Shown: positions 53,297 through 64,000 of the stretch, piece by piece
Position numbering within the stretch: the stretch's first letter is position 1
How the letters are laid out: each line of letters opens with the position of its first letter
Assembly (NCBI GenBank): GCA_963281255.1
Contig: OY725494.1
Coordinates: 3,609,934 to 3,673,933, forward strand
Direction: 5' to 3'
Length of the DNA stretch: 64,000 nt
Source: Aphrocallistes beatrix
Lineage: Eukaryota > Porifera > Hexactinellida > Sceptrulophora > Aphrocallistidae
Position numbers and translations under genes: made by a program
The notes under the pieces: model-generated
The model's input: only the letters and a program-made list of their open reading frames with translations
The model's database searches: none
What the model was told of the DNA's origin: nothing

Positions 53297-54241
53297 ATGA
53301 AAAGCATCCTTAGTCGAAGAGTCAGGGACTTGTCACATAAGAGCATACGGTTCTATTCAAAACAACGGAATGTAGCGGGTACAGGTAAAATCCTTTTGGG
53401 GCACGGTCTGTTCGCGGTGGGGTTCAGTGGGGCTACGCTAATAGTCGCTGCCGTGGCAGAGTACGAGCTAGCGAGGAGAGAGCGAGTCGCGTTTTATAGA
53501 GGCAAAGACTGGAGCATCTTCAAAAAGAAGATGTGGATGGGACCACCCGGACAAGAAGAACAGTTCACAGAGAAGATGGGAAGCTGGATCAGATCCTTGT
53601 CCCCCCTCCAGAAAGGATTCATGTTCATTATTGCAGTAAATGCCGCAGTTCATTTAGTTTGGCTGCGGGCAGGCTCTAGCAAGCCACTCTCTCAGACGAT
53701 GTACCGGTTATTCACACTCAGGTCCAACTCTTCCCCTGTCACCCTCATAACCTCTTGCTTCAGCCACCAATCCACATTACACCTTCTCATGAACATGTAC
53801 TGCCTATGGACCTTTCTTCCACTGCTAGACAGAACGTACGGCCCTTCGTGCACCACAGCTCTGTTTCTAACAGGCTGCGTGTTCTCCTCCTACATCAACC
53901 TGGTGTACAAAGTATTCACAATGCGAGGAATCCCGACATTAGGCGCTTCGGGTGGTATAATCGCGGCAGTAGTTGCTATAACGGCTGCATACCCTCACAC
54001 GAAACTGAACATCATGTTCATTCCGGGCTTATCATTTGAAGCATCGACGTTAATGATTGGATTCACAGGGCTGAGTATAGTCGGAGTAGCATACAAACGC
54101 GTTCTTCCCTTCTTAGACCATGTGGCACACTTGGGCGGGATTGTGTACGGGTACTTGTATTACAGATGGATACACAGTTCCTATCAAGCGTTTGCACCGA
54201 GGGTGAAGAGGCAGTGGAGACGGTTTAGGGAAAGAAAATAG
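53297..54241 (+). CDS. PARL: Mitochondrial rhomboid protease PARL
   Basis: Intramembrane serine protease of the inner mitochondrial membrane; vertebrate PARL cleaves PINK1, PGAM5 and others. 314 aa, single exon, ATG at 53297. The first about 45 residues are basic and hydroxylated (ILSRRVRDLSHKSIRFYSKQ), fitting a matrix-targeting signal, followed by an extra N-terminal helix (the PARL-type 1+6 arrangement). Catalytic Ser218 lies in LGASGG and His278 in DHVAHLGG. Other rhomboid marks are FSHQSTLHLLMNMYCLWTF (L1/TM2 HxxxxHLxxNM-type motif) and the GxxYGY at the last helix. Length is somewhat below that of vertebrate PARL (379 aa), mainly from a shorter N-terminus. Confidence 0.93.
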   Translation: MKSILSRRVRDLSHKSIRFYSKQRNVAGTGKILLGHGLFAVGFSGATLIVAAVAEYELARRERVAFYRGKDWSIFKKKMWMGPPGQEEQFTEKMGSWIRSLSPLQKGFMFIIAVNAAVHLVWLRAGSSKPLSQTMYRLFTLRSNSSPVTLITSCFSHQSTLHLLMNMYCLWTFLPLLDRTYGPSCTTALFLTGCVFSSYINLVYKVFTMRGIPTLGASGGIIAAVVAITAAYPHTKLNIMFIPGLSFEASTLMIGFTGLSIVGVAYKRVLPFLDHVAHLGGIVYGYLYYRWIHSSYQAFAPRVKRQWRRFRERK

Positions 54242-54902
54242 TTTTTGTACGTGCAATTCAATTAGTGTTTATTATGGGTTAAATCAAAGATTAAATATAC
54301 AATTAACCTTACTGAACCGCAATTTGCAATTAGATTGGAACATGATACGTACTTGGAATTTCAATGTGAACCATATACGATGCAGCATTGATGGACGTAA
54401 ATGTTGAATGCAATTTTATACCAGTACATTTCGCATAATTATAAAATGCTGCATGGAAATAGAATCAGTGAAGAAGCAACTGAGAGTTTGAATTAGATCA
54501 AGTGCTGTCAATTATGATATTAACAGAACGCATTACTAGTGTAGAGTCATGTTGAATACAGTGGCAGGACCGGAATAGCTCTCACACATATAAGTTAATA
54601 CAAAATATTTTCGGTTAATAGGGTCCTCCGCTTAATCGGGCAAAATGTCTTCTGATCGATATGGCCCTATTAAAAGTGGAGTCGACTGTATTTACATTCG
54701 AGTCCAACACCTGTTGCCCTGGATTAGATTAATCAATTAATTAACTAATTACAAATTTAGGAAATAAGTAAATGTTGTTGTACTTCAATTAAAGTCTGAT
54801 GAAATAAATTTCCCATCGCAGCATTTGGTTCAGTGTCTTGGTTCTGTTGCTTTAGGAATTTATTCACATTCCTTAGGAAGAAGGTATTTAAAATAAGTAA
54901 AA
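54242..54902. other. Intergenic spacer between convergent PARL and the TRAIP-like gene
   Basis: AT-rich. At 54557-54690 there is a stretch bounded by TACAGT and ACTGTA containing AATAGGGTCCTCCGCTTAATCG-like sequence, reminiscent of pogo/Tigger ends, but the inverted repeats match over only about six bases. Nothing else recognised. Confidence 0.4.
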
Positions 54903-56033
54903 TCACAACCTGATTTTGTGTTTCATTTTTACTTGTAGCTTCTTGCTCGCAGTGTCTGAGTTTATGTGTTTGATGAGAGAGAACTTCTTGAAATTAGACC
55001 GTAAGTCTAGAGGTAGTGCAGTTCTTGAAATGACAATATTGGTACTGTCATCAGTCAAATCTTGCTCGGGAATAGATCCAGATCCTGGAGGGGAAGGGAA
55101 AGGGTTGCAATCATAACTAACTTTAATGCGCTTTGCTTTATATCTTTTAAATACAGTTTCATTCACTGAAGGAGAACATTCCATCAACTGTTTCTCTGTG
55201 TCTGAAGTATTTAAAGGATTTTGTTGGTAGTCTAACATTTCGCTGGAAAGAGTCGCTATTTTGTTTTGTGCTTTTGAGAGTTTGTGTACTTTTTCAGAAT
55301 AAAGCAATTCTAAATCTTTCTTCTCGTTTAAACACTTCTCTTTTTCAGCCCGAATGTTTCCATTGATTACTTTCAATTCATCATAGTTCTTTTTCAAGTG
55401 AAAGAAAGACTGTGCGATCGACCTGACTGCATCAGGCCCTTCTCCATAACTAGCCACTAAGAACTCTATGTCAGATTTCCCATTATCAAGTGCAGATTGG
55501 ATTAGTTTGTAAACTCGGGCAGAATTTTCCAGTTTTTGACATCGCGTAGCGTATTCAATATTCTCCTCTTTCGTCTTATCAAACTGAAGATAGACTGATT
55601 TCAATTCCTTACTCAGTTGAGACACAGCTCTGCGCTCCTCAGCATACTTCTTCTCTAACTTGCCGTGAGAGGCCTTGAGGGAGTGGAACGATTCCCGAGC
55701 CAAACTGAACTCCTCTTTCAGGAGAAAAAGATCCGATTCCTTCTCTGATAACTTCTGCTCAGTTTCGTAGAGACGTGAGCGTAGCCGATCGGGACTCTCA
55801 GCACCTGTCTCAGTGTTCATCAGATCATGTGAACAATTGCCCTCGTCACCTGGCGAGTTCAAGAACAATCTTATGACGTCACCTGGCTTAGAGCATTTGG
55901 CTCTACACTGAGGACAGGACTTGTTCAACTGAAGCCAGTGCTTGAGACAGTCGGAATGGAAGATATGCCCACACTTGGGAGCTGAGCAGTCGGTCTTTAT
56001 TTCATCAGTACATATTAAACACACAAGATGCAT
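54903..56033 (-). CDS. TRAIP: RING-type E3 ubiquitin ligase, TRAIP-like
   Basis: 376 aa, single exon, ATG at 56033. A RING-H2 finger opens the protein (CLICTDEIKTDCSAPKCGHI, with HSDCLKHWLQ and CPQCRAKC), giving the C3-H-H/C-C2 ligand spacing. It is followed without a gap by a long coiled coil (about residues 75-285; LYETEQKLSEKESDLFLLKE, LEKKYAEERRAVSQLSKELK). Order and size match TRAIP, which ubiquitylates the replicative helicase at crosslinks and in mitosis. The terminal PIP box of vertebrate TRAIP is not obvious; the tail ends in a basic KKLQVKMKHKIRL. Other RING-coiled-coil ligases remain possible. Confidence 0.7.
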   Translation of the reverse strand: MHLVCLICTDEIKTDCSAPKCGHIFHSDCLKHWLQLNKSCPQCRAKCSKPGDVIRLFLNSPGDEGNCSHDLMNTETGAESPDRLRSRLYETEQKLSEKESDLFLLKEEFSLARESFHSLKASHGKLEKKYAEERRAVSQLSKELKSVYLQFDKTKEENIEYATRCQKLENSARVYKLIQSALDNGKSDIEFLVASYGEGPDAVRSIAQSFFHLKKNYDELKVINGNIRAEKEKCLNEKKDLELLYSEKVHKLSKAQNKIATLSSEMLDYQQNPLNTSDTEKQLMECSPSVNETVFKRYKAKRIKVSYDCNPFPSPPGSGSIPEQDLTDDSTNIVISRTALPLDLRSNFKKFSLIKHINSDTASKKLQVKMKHKIRL

Positions 56034-56374
56034 TAAAAGCTAATTGAGACGCGACACAGATAGATTACATACATACGCACATCAATTGATATTACAAGAC
56101 ATGGAAATACTATTTATATACAAATAAAATACATCATAAAACAACATAGATATTAACCTGTACAAACATAAGAAGAAAAAACTCTGAGATTATCCAGTCT
56201 TGGAGATGATAGTGATAGAAAATAAATAAATAAATAACACACTTAACAGACATAATATCCCATTTGAATCTACAATTATTGAATAGAAATAAATACGTAA
56301 GTGAAAGAGATATTTGAGATAAATGAATGAAGAACTGGGATACGAGGAGTAAACTAAGTCAAGTGCTGCGATAT

Positions 56375-58071
56375 CTACTTCTTCCTTTGGACGTGATTGT
56401 TAAACGCGTTATCAAACACGTCTAACACGAATTCGGCGTCCTCTAGGGTGGTAGTGTAGGGAGGTTTCACTCTCAGTGCTCCGTAAAGACCGCCTTTAGC
56501 CACTAGCACTCCCATGTCGCGACAATCCTCGACTATCTTGGTGAGGTCAGCCGCGGGGAAAGTATTTCTTGATTCCTTATCGGTTACGAGCTCCATACTT
56601 CCCATGAATCCCTTTCCACGGACATCTCCCACAAATTCGTACCTAAAGCAGAGTACATTCTTATCTTATTCAGTTCTATCAGAGACGCACCATATTAGCC
56701 TGACAAAATTACTCCAATAAATAGTACGTACGTAGTTAAGTAACAAACTATATAAACGCTGATTAGTACAAGATATTTCAATACAGATGTATAAAAGTAT
56801 ATTTACTCACTTGTCTCGGAGTTTGACAAGACCCTTCAACAAGTAAGTCCCCACCTTATCCACGTTTTCCATCAATTTCTCATCATCAATCACATCAATG
56901 GTAGCAGACGCGACAGCACAAGAGAGGGAGTTACCTCCGAAAGTGTTGAAGTGCAGGGACCTAGCCAGACAGCTGCCAATCTCCTTGGTTGTGATGACTG
57001 CGGCGAGTGGGAACCCAGTACCCATCCCCTTAGCAGCGACTACGATATCTGGTACCACTCCCTGGTACTCGAAGCCCCAGTAGTGAGACCCTAACCGTCC
57101 GAACCCGGTCTGCACCTCGTCTGAGATGCACAGTCCACCCCTCTCCCGCGTCATCTCAAACGCTCTCTTCATGAATCCCCGAGGGATGTGGACACCGCCC
57201 CCTGCTCCCTGAATCGGTTCGATATTAATGCCTGCGATCTTCTTGGGAAGCGAGTGCTTAAACATATCGTCCAGCACCCCGACGTAGTTCTCACTAGCCA
57301 TGCATCGCCCTTCTTCACAGTTACAATCTCGGATTGTCTGTGCTGGCCCGTCACGGCAATTCTTGCCGCCCCAGATGCCTTTGAATACATCTGGGTTCAT
57401 CGTAGCATGAATCCCAAATCCACTAGGCATCTACGTAAACAGTATAGAAGTCCTACCCTGTGAAAACAGACTACAATCCAGCTTACCTGCTGCTTGTATG
57501 TACCCATGTTCAATAGTCCCAGATTCGAGTTCGTGATTCCGTGGTAAGCATTTCTCAAACAAACGATATCCCAGGCACCAGTATAGAGCCTAGCCAGGGA
57601 GAGAGCCATCTCGTTAGCTTCACTCCCGCTGTTAACCAAGTACACGGTATCCAAGTGCTTTGGGAGTTTACTGGTAAGCTTCTCTAGCACGGAGGTCATA
57701 TTCGGGTGCATGTGCATGTTGGTACAGTGCCATAGCGTGTCAACAGCTCGCTTCAAGTGCGAGGACACTGTAGGGTGGCAGTGACCAGCGCTGATGGTCA
57801 CAATGGAAGCAGAGAGATCGAGATACTGCTTGCCTGTGTGGTCCCACAGGTACTGTTTGTACCCCTGAGTGATGAGCAGGGGCTTGCTGAAGAAAGGGAA
57901 GATTCCTGGGTTCAGGTGGTCAGTTCGAACCTTCAAATGATGATCATAGTCAAAGTTAAACTTCTGTGGTGCACGCTCAGATTTGGGGATGGTGGGAGGA
58001 GCGGAGAATTGCATGTGAGATGTGCTGTAGCTACGGCGAGCCGCGTGCATAGAAAGAGTGCGTAGTAGCAT
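56375..58071 (-). CDS. AGXT2: Alanine-glyoxylate aminotransferase 2, mitochondrial
   Basis: PLP enzyme that transaminates glyoxylate with alanine and also handles beta-aminoisobutyrate and dimethylarginines. Three exons: 58071-57487, 57430-56811, 56642-56375 (490 aa; animal enzymes about 514), phases 0 and 2. The start is MLLRTLSMHAARRSYSTS, a good mitochondrial presequence; a longer frame opens with TTG. Class III aminotransferase landmarks: YLDLSASIVTISAGHCHP, NSGSEANEMALSLARLYTGA, IEPIQGAGG, CISDEVQTGFGRLGSHYWGF and the PLP lysine in VVAAKGMGTGFPLAAVIT, then HFNTFGGNSLSCAVASATID. The GTYKQQ|MPSGFG junction removes an intron that otherwise reads open for 21 codons. All catalytic blocks are present. 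Confidence 0.96.
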
Positions 58072-58769
58072 GGCTAACAGAACAGAATGAATGTACGAGA
58101 TATTATCAAAATTATTAAACTGCACAGGCAGCCTGACCAACCTTCAAAAGCTTTCGCGCGCCGCAGTGGTCAGTGTGGTCGTTGATCAAGCACGAGAAAT
58201 AAAATAAAGTGACGTGGTATGTTGACCTTAATTAAGTGTTGTGTTTGAATGAAATGCTAGCTCGATTTGCTATCTCCTCATTTATTCGTACAATCATTTC
58301 TAAACATGCCTATACGTAGAATGACTTCTGATATTTACTTAATATTATCGTGCAAAACAGCTTTGTCACAGACTCACAAGATGAAGTGATGAGAGAACAA
58401 TGTTTGTTATACTATGTATAATGGATTCAGTTCAGAAATATTAAAATAATGACACATCAAAGTTGACACCTGCTGTTTGTAAAGCCATTCATATAGCACA
58501 TGTGATGGGGAATACAAATGCTATTAAGAATATTTTGTTTCCTGCACTTGAGTATAGTGAACGAACGCTATTGTAAAATCATAGTAAATATGTACGATTA
58601 CAAGAATCTGATAAGTCTAGTCTGCAGAATAATCGCATGCAACAGTATGGTTAGATGATTGAGGAGGCATAAGCAGTGAATTGTAAATTGCCTAGATTGA
58701 TGTGATTAAAGTTTGCAGAACAGAAGAGGCCGTCTTCTGTAATACCTTACTATTCCATTCTCAACGCTG
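58072..58769. other. Intergenic, nothing recognised
   Basis: AT-rich spacer between the AGXT2 start and the stop of the coiled-coil gene, both minus strand. It presumably includes the AGXT2 promoter. No supported feature seen. Confidence 0.5.
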
Positions 58770-61700
58770 TTAATTCGTTTTGAGAATCCCCAGCATGCGC
58801 ATCTTCATCCTCACCGATCCGAGGTTCTTCACCACCTCGTCGAGTCTGGACTCGATGTCCTCTCTCTTCTGTCGGGACTGTCTGCTGGTGCGGCCGCTGG
58901 CGGGGATTCTGCTCAGAGCGGACTCGAGCATCTGTCTCTCGTGCTGCAGGCCATCGTACATATCTTCTATCTCGGAAATATCCCCCGCACTGGAGTAAGG
59001 CTTCTCTGCTTTATAATAGCCAGATTCAGAGCCAGGCCTCGAAGACTTGTAAATCTGAAAATATTGAAAATTGGTAATACCGATCTACAGGCTGAGTCGT
59101 AGTGTCTAGAAATGAATTGGTGTACCTGAGACTTGTGAGTCTGCTGATCAGTCGAGAGCAGCAGTCTGTACTTCTCCTCATCGGATTTGCTACTCCCTGA
59201 GTCTATCTCTGTCTCCTCCGTTATCCAGGCCATCCGCTTACGAGGATCAGACCTCGGCGCCATCCCTTTGACTCGCTCTAGAGTGGGAGAAGGCAGACTC
59301 TCCTTCGGGTAGGTCACGTCAAAAGAACAGTTCAGTTTGTCTTCTAGGACACAAGGGACAATATAGAACATACGCACCTAGTTGGACACTAATTACGATG
59401 GAGTGAAATAAACTAAAAATAGAAATGACTCACTGAGTACAGAGGAGTGGGGCCTGCTGATGTTCTCAAAGCTCCCTACGTAAGGAGGATTGTCCTGAGA
59501 GAGAGGATTAGGGTATTCGCCGTCCGAATCAGCAGGCCAGATCTGATTAGAAACAGAGGCGCGAGGTTTGGATAGAGTCAGGGTGTCAGGGTGTTTAGAA
59601 GTGTGAACGTCCGGGGAGGGGTCGGGCCAGTGTCGGGAGTAGAGAGAGCTGCTGTGTGCGCGAGAGTATGGGGAGGGAGAGTCGAGCTGGGAGGAACTAG
59701 CGTACTGGAACTTGGAGTCAGACTGGGGAGTCTGGAATGTGGTCTGGATGGAGCCGATATTATGGAGTCTGCAGGGATGTAAGACAGTGCAATTATTGGG
59801 GAGGAACACATATCTTGCATAATCAAGTCATTAGTTTCGATTAATAAATGCGGAGTGGATATCTTTAACTACTCTATAAAAGGCCTGAGGTATCAAATGT
59901 ACCATGGATAAAGTAGAGGACGAGGATTTAACCGTAGAATTCCCACTGGGGACAGTGTCCCCGATATCGCGGATGTCTCCCAGCCATTTTCTACGCAACT
60001 GAAGCCATAAAAGTGCGACGCCATATAAATGCTGGGCATTCTACAGTTAAATTCTCAGAAATCTATCAGCTTAGGATTGAAATATTTAATGCCATTATTC
60101 CTGTTATTATCTATACTTTCTATCATTTTGCCTGTCCTGTTTTTTAGTTCCAATTCTTTCGTAGGTGGGACGGTCTACTTTTTAATAATTTGGTCACTAT
60201 TTCATCTCAGTCCAAAAGGTTTAGGTTAATAGACCTTATATAGATGGCATAGGATATTCCGTTGCTACAATTAAGCCCACTGCATATACTGCAACAATAC
60301 CTGTTATTGGTGTGTTGTAGGTGACGAACATCCTCCTCCATCCGCATGATTGTGCGCTTGTAATTGTCTTCCATAGACTCGTACTTGCTGACGGTAGCCT
60401 TCAAGTTAGCTACATCGCTCTGTCTCTCTCGTCCCTCTTGTTCCAGCTCGGAAATGAACTTCTGTTTCCTGGCTAGCTCTGTCTGAGTCAGGCGGAACTC
60501 TTCCAGCAGTCTGTCAAACTTCATTTTCTGATTCTCGTACTCTTCTCGTAGCCGGTTGTACTCTTCCTTGAACTTCTCATTCTCCTGCAGTAATTGTATA
60601 ACATTCATTATCTACCAATCCTAAGTCTGTAAGGCAATAGTCTTATTAAGACGGAAAAATGTCACAGCTGCAATCTCGCGCTATATTTTGGCTAACTGAG
60701 CGTAATCTCAGGAGTAACCAATAACAGAAAACTTAGTTACACAAGGAATTTTTCTCTAAACAATAAACAGTACGTATTAAGAATATGACACAAAAAGAGA
60801 ATCTTGGGAGGCTGTTACTCCCTGACAACACAGTCTACACAACTACGTGCACACTGTACATACGTACAGGTCTAGGTTACCTGCAGCAGCTGGTTCCGTA
60901 TCCGCACTATCTCTTGCTCGCGTCTCTGCTTATCGGCCTGCAGCTCTGTCTGCACCCTCTGCAAGTCCTGGTTGTACCTCTCCTTCTCCCGACCCCTCTC
61001 CTTGCTCACGGCGCCCACCTCCTGCTGAGACTGCGCCAGGGCGGACTCAGCGGTGCGAGCCCGCGTGTCCAGACTGTTGATGAGGGCTTCCTGCTGGGAG
61101 AGCTGCAGACGGGCGGAGTCCAGTCGCTCCTGGTATTAGGCAGATGGAACTTAAAACTTTTCTTCTAGAAAATGAGGGACCCGTAGGGCGCCTCTTACGA
61201 ACCAGTGATGACCCAAAGTGCGAGCGCTGGTTTGAAATCTATCTGAGAGTGCGAGCGGGGACGCTCCCGCTTCCGTTCGCACCCTACACGGAACTATGGA
61301 ATTGTGGCCGGTTATGCTGACGGTGATCAGCCCATTGCAAATGCGTTTGTATCTAAACAGTAATAAAATGATTCCGAAAGTTAGGAAGAGGGATAGCGAA
61401 ATATGTTGACGTTCATAAATAAACAAATGTCCATACAAGTATGCACCTGGAAGACTGAGATCATCTTGTCTGTAGCCTCCAGCTTCTGGTACAGCTCAGT
61501 ATTCTGAAGGTTCGCCTCATCCTTGAGTCTGCACTGCTGGTTCAGTCCGTCTATCCGTCTCTCCAGCTGTGTAGCGTGCTGCCTGGAGCCCTCCACCTGC
61601 TGCTGCAGCAGCTGGTTGTACTGCTCTAGCTGGCTATTCTTCTGCTCCAGCTCTCCGCGGATGGACCGCACACCTTCCAGCTCATGCTCCGACCTCTAAG

Positions 61701-62808
61701 GATTCGAAAGTACCTCATTTATAATGTAAATGATATCATCAATCGCGCTTTTAATCCAAACCAACAATTCATACTAAGTTCGGTTGAAAAAAAGTTGGTT
61801 CTTGAATAAGTATGCTAAATCTAGCTATAAATCACCTCAATAAAATCATCACACCTTTATAGTGTAACTCCAAATTTGAATCATGATTCGCTGTGAAACT
61901 TTATAAATAATAATGAATTTTAGATATTAAAACGCAGGATTTGTTTGTTTGTTTGTTTGCCGAATTGATTGAGCAAGTCGTAGAGAGCTCTGAAAATGGC
62001 ATATGTAGGTGTCAAATGATGAGTGCAAAATTTTTACACCTCAGCAAAAAATGGGGAAAAAATTTCACATCTTTTCTATACATACTATATAGCTTCACTT
62101 TCACAATAGAATCATTGTAAGACACCACAATGGACTATCGTTGTTAATAACACTTCAAATCAATAACTTTGTTAATTTTCAATTGTGCATTGCAAAACAA
62201 ATGTGTGTGTATAGTATTTTCGATACTTTATCCGAATTTTTGAAAAATATGCTAGAGACTAGCTTTCAACGGTTGACCTGGGTTCTTAGGGGCATAGAAT
62301 CTGAATATCATATTTTTGAGATGATATGATAAATAATTTGTAAACAAATTCCAAAATAGGCTCGAGACTAGCTTTTAACGGTTGATATAGTGTCTTAATT
62401 AAGGAGCGTAGATTCGTATTTTCGAAACTATGTGGGGTCATTCTATAGATACGAAGTGTTCACTAGCCACGCTACGCAAGTGCGCGAAGCGCGCTTGTCC
62501 TTATTCAATCTCCCAGTGACATTACTTAACTTAACATAACTAACGTGCTGCCTGGTTTCCATGTTTTCCACCTTATCCATTAGACTAGCACACTTGTCTT
62601 CAAGCTGCATCTTAGCAGTCTGCAGCATCTGCTCTCTCTTCTTTAGCAGGTCCAGCTGTCCGAGTAGATCTCTGCTGGTAGGGTCTGGCTCGGTAGGTTG
62701 GAGGGCGTAGCTGGTGGAGGGTGTGTGAGGCGTGGCAGTGGAGGGGGGGAGCTGGTAGATGTACTGAGTCGGGTAGGTACTCGATGTGTAGGTGAAGAGA
62801 GGTTTATC
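58770..62808 (-). CDS. Long coiled-coil protein, C-terminal 627 residues (5' partial)
   Basis: Seven exons in consistent phase: 62808-62545, 61695-61447, 61129-60881, 60584-60301, 59768-59434, 59343-59126, 59054-58770; upstream exons lie beyond 62808 or outside the window. Two exons are each exactly 249 nt. The encoded chain starts with a Pro/Ser/Thr/Tyr-rich linker (STYPTQYIYQLPPSTATPH), runs through about 330 residues of coiled coil (QLEQYNQLLQQQVEGSRQHA; FLISELEQEG-like heptads), then a Ser/Pro-rich disordered stretch, and ends with a short conserved-looking helix LSRIPASGRTSRQSRQKRED and LGSVRMKMRMLGIL. This resembles the tail of centrosomal proteins such as MPHOSPH9, but that name is a guess. 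The 62545 donor (CAC|GTTAGT) is the weakest site. Confidence 0.7.
62230..62505. repeat. Second copy of the 141-bp-unit repeat family (inverted relative to the first)
   Basis: In an intron of the coiled-coil gene. Units contain GAGACTAGCTTTxAACGGTTGA twice (about 62262 and 62360) and ATGATAAATAATTTGT. It ends in a CG-rich block GTGCGCGAAGCGCGCTTGTC near 62500, preceded by ACGAAGTGTTCACTAGCCACG. The reverse complement of this arrangement is found at 6885-7340. Confidence 0.7.
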
Positions 62809-62884
62809 CTAGCATAAATAAATAAAGTATAAAACTGTAAAAGCGTCGGTTGACAGACCTTCTACTTCAAGGAAGAGCTCTATC

Positions 62885-63296
62885 CTGGAGTCTTTTGGCT
62901 ATGGCTCCACTAAGTTCTGACCTCAGACGAAAATGTCGACTCATCATGGAATTATTACGACATTGTCACCTTTATTATAATTAGAAATTTCAGTTTTTCG
63001 ACTATAACTCAGCCATTTTAGGTGATAGAAGGCTGAAATTTTAATAGAACGTGTATATGACTATTCTTCACATATGATACAAATACTTTAATCAAAAAAT
63101 GATGACTCATCACTAATCAAAAGTTGAAAAATTGACAATTTTAGTGATTTTTCGAGTGATATCGATTATAACGTGACAGACGTATTTAGAGATGTTATCT
63201 ACCTTATAATTCATCAATGTGAGCCTATACGCCTCTGGAGGACACAAAGTGCCCGACGGCTGCGCAGCGGAAGCAAGCGAAGCGCGCTTGTAGTAT
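62885..63296 (+). repeat. Dispersed repeat ending in GCGAAGCGCGCTTGT (copy 2)
   Basis: Same orientation as 20247-20695, with shared start GGAGTCTTTTGGCTATGGCT, central ATGATGACTCATCACT and TTTTTCGAGTGATATCGAT blocks, and the same end. Copy 2 lacks some internal segments of copy 1, so both have been drifting. Confidence 0.75.
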
Positions 63297-63385
63297 TGAA
63301 ATATGAATCCATGTGTTCAGGCATCTACTACATACATATACTGTGTGTTTGTTATAGTCAATTTTATGACGAGGATACTCATATG

Positions 63386-63788
63386 CATAGGCGTGTTTTT
63401 GATTTTTTTTTCTAAAAGTGTGGGGGGCCATTTCCCAAAAGCATGTTAATGCGTCAATATCTAATAACATTGACTGATATAGGTATTATATTGAACAAAC
63501 AACCAGATACCCTTACTAATTATTATTCTCAAGGCTCATGTAATTTCCGTATATATTCATATACTATTTTCGAAAATTGGAGTATTTGTGAAATTTAATA
63601 TGAAAAGTAAATCGGGATATTTTGAAATATATTTACTAAAGATAACTAATGCTGAGATGATATCAATAATATGCTGTGAAACAGTTTCAACTAAAAACTA
63701 ACTGTTATAAGTGTGGGGGGCCGCCCCCCACATTTTGAAGCGCTGTGGGGGGCCAGAACCCCACAACTAGGCTAAGTTTACGCCTATG
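63386..63788. mobile_element. hAT-type MITE with GGGGGGCC palindromes
   Basis: 403-bp element starting CATAGGCGTG and ending TTACGCCTATG, flanked by exact 8-bp duplications CTCATATG at 63378-63385 and 63789-63796. The inside holds three GTGGGGGGCC motifs; one forms a perfect palindrome TGTGGGGGGC-C-GCCCCCCACA near 63711-63731. No transposase. The exact target duplication argues for a fairly recent insertion. It is a different family from the element at 52681. Confidence 0.85.
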
Positions 63789-64000
63789 CTCATATGCAAA
63801 CGAACTAGAAATGAAACATATTGACACGTGAAAGAATTAGAAATTTGTTTGCACGCAAACGATATTCTATGTAACAATATTACTTTATAGTACAGGTAAT
63901 CCTCCAGATGAGATAGGTTTGAGAAATTTCAAGAAAATAATTGTAAAATAATTGTAAAAGTTATACGATCACATCGTGTATCGGTTTGTAGCTCTTAATG

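Noticed and set aside
54557-54690. Possible pogo/Tigger-type MITE with TACAGT...ACTGTA ends
   Set aside because: Terminal repeats agree over only about six bases and a TA duplication is expected by chance in AT-rich DNA.
1-64000. CRISPR arrays, bacterial operons, rRNA and tRNA genes
   Set aside because: Splice structure and gene content are eukaryotic; no spacer-repeat arrays were seen and no cloverleaf with A and B boxes was recognised by eye, though a tRNA scan was not possible.

Overview
This is animal nuclear DNA. Genes are split by short GT-AG introns, intergenic DNA is AT-rich, and the gene content is metazoan: a NIDO-AMOP-VWD-EGF receptor with a tyrosine phosphatase domain, BTB and NHL-repeat proteins, a BAR-RhoGAP, COG2, TRAIP-, PARL- and AGXT2-type proteins, and a selenocysteine-containing selenophosphate synthetase. 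Many conserved genes are single-exon here. That fits an early-branching marine invertebrate (ctenophore, sponge or cnidarian grade), but nothing in the window fixes the phylum.

Layout. 1-8.2 kb: the 3' part of a large + strand receptor gene; I could chain 17 exons in consistent phase from an FN3 domain to a cytoplasmic PTP domain. 8.4-14.7 kb: a small + strand ORF, then three single-exon minus-strand genes (EF-hand protein, multipass membrane protein, coiled-coil/NHL protein). 16-20 kb: a G-rich minisatellite inside a 14-bp inverted repeat, a GC-rich single-exon BTB gene and a five-exon SOD2. 19.9-21 kb: an old hAT-like element with a nested repeat. 21-27.5 kb: a second NHL gene, a BAR-RhoGAP gene and TRMT13, all minus. 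27.9-37 kb: four divergent POT/SLC15-type transporter paralogues, one frame-disrupted. 37.5-46.5 kb: part of a small unidentified gene, an importin-beta1-like gene and COG2, all minus. 47.1 kb: an internally deleted Tc1/mariner-like element. 49-54 kb: an uncharacterised + strand gene, convergent SEPHS2 (minus) with an in-frame TGA and a 3'UTR SECIS hairpin, a palindromic hAT MITE, and PARL (+). 54.9-62.8 kb: TRAIP-like, AGXT2 and a multi-exon coiled-coil gene (minus) that runs off the window. 62.2-63.8 kb: repeats and a second hAT-type MITE.

The two strongest discoveries are the mucin-4-like ectodomain joined in frame to a tyrosine phosphatase, and the SEPHS2 gene, whose first exon and Sec codon an ordinary ORF scan breaks at TGA. 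Most genes are unrelated housekeeping neighbours. The only evident functional cluster is the transporter array. Starts given here were moved to true ATG codons where the longest ORF opened at TTG or GTG.
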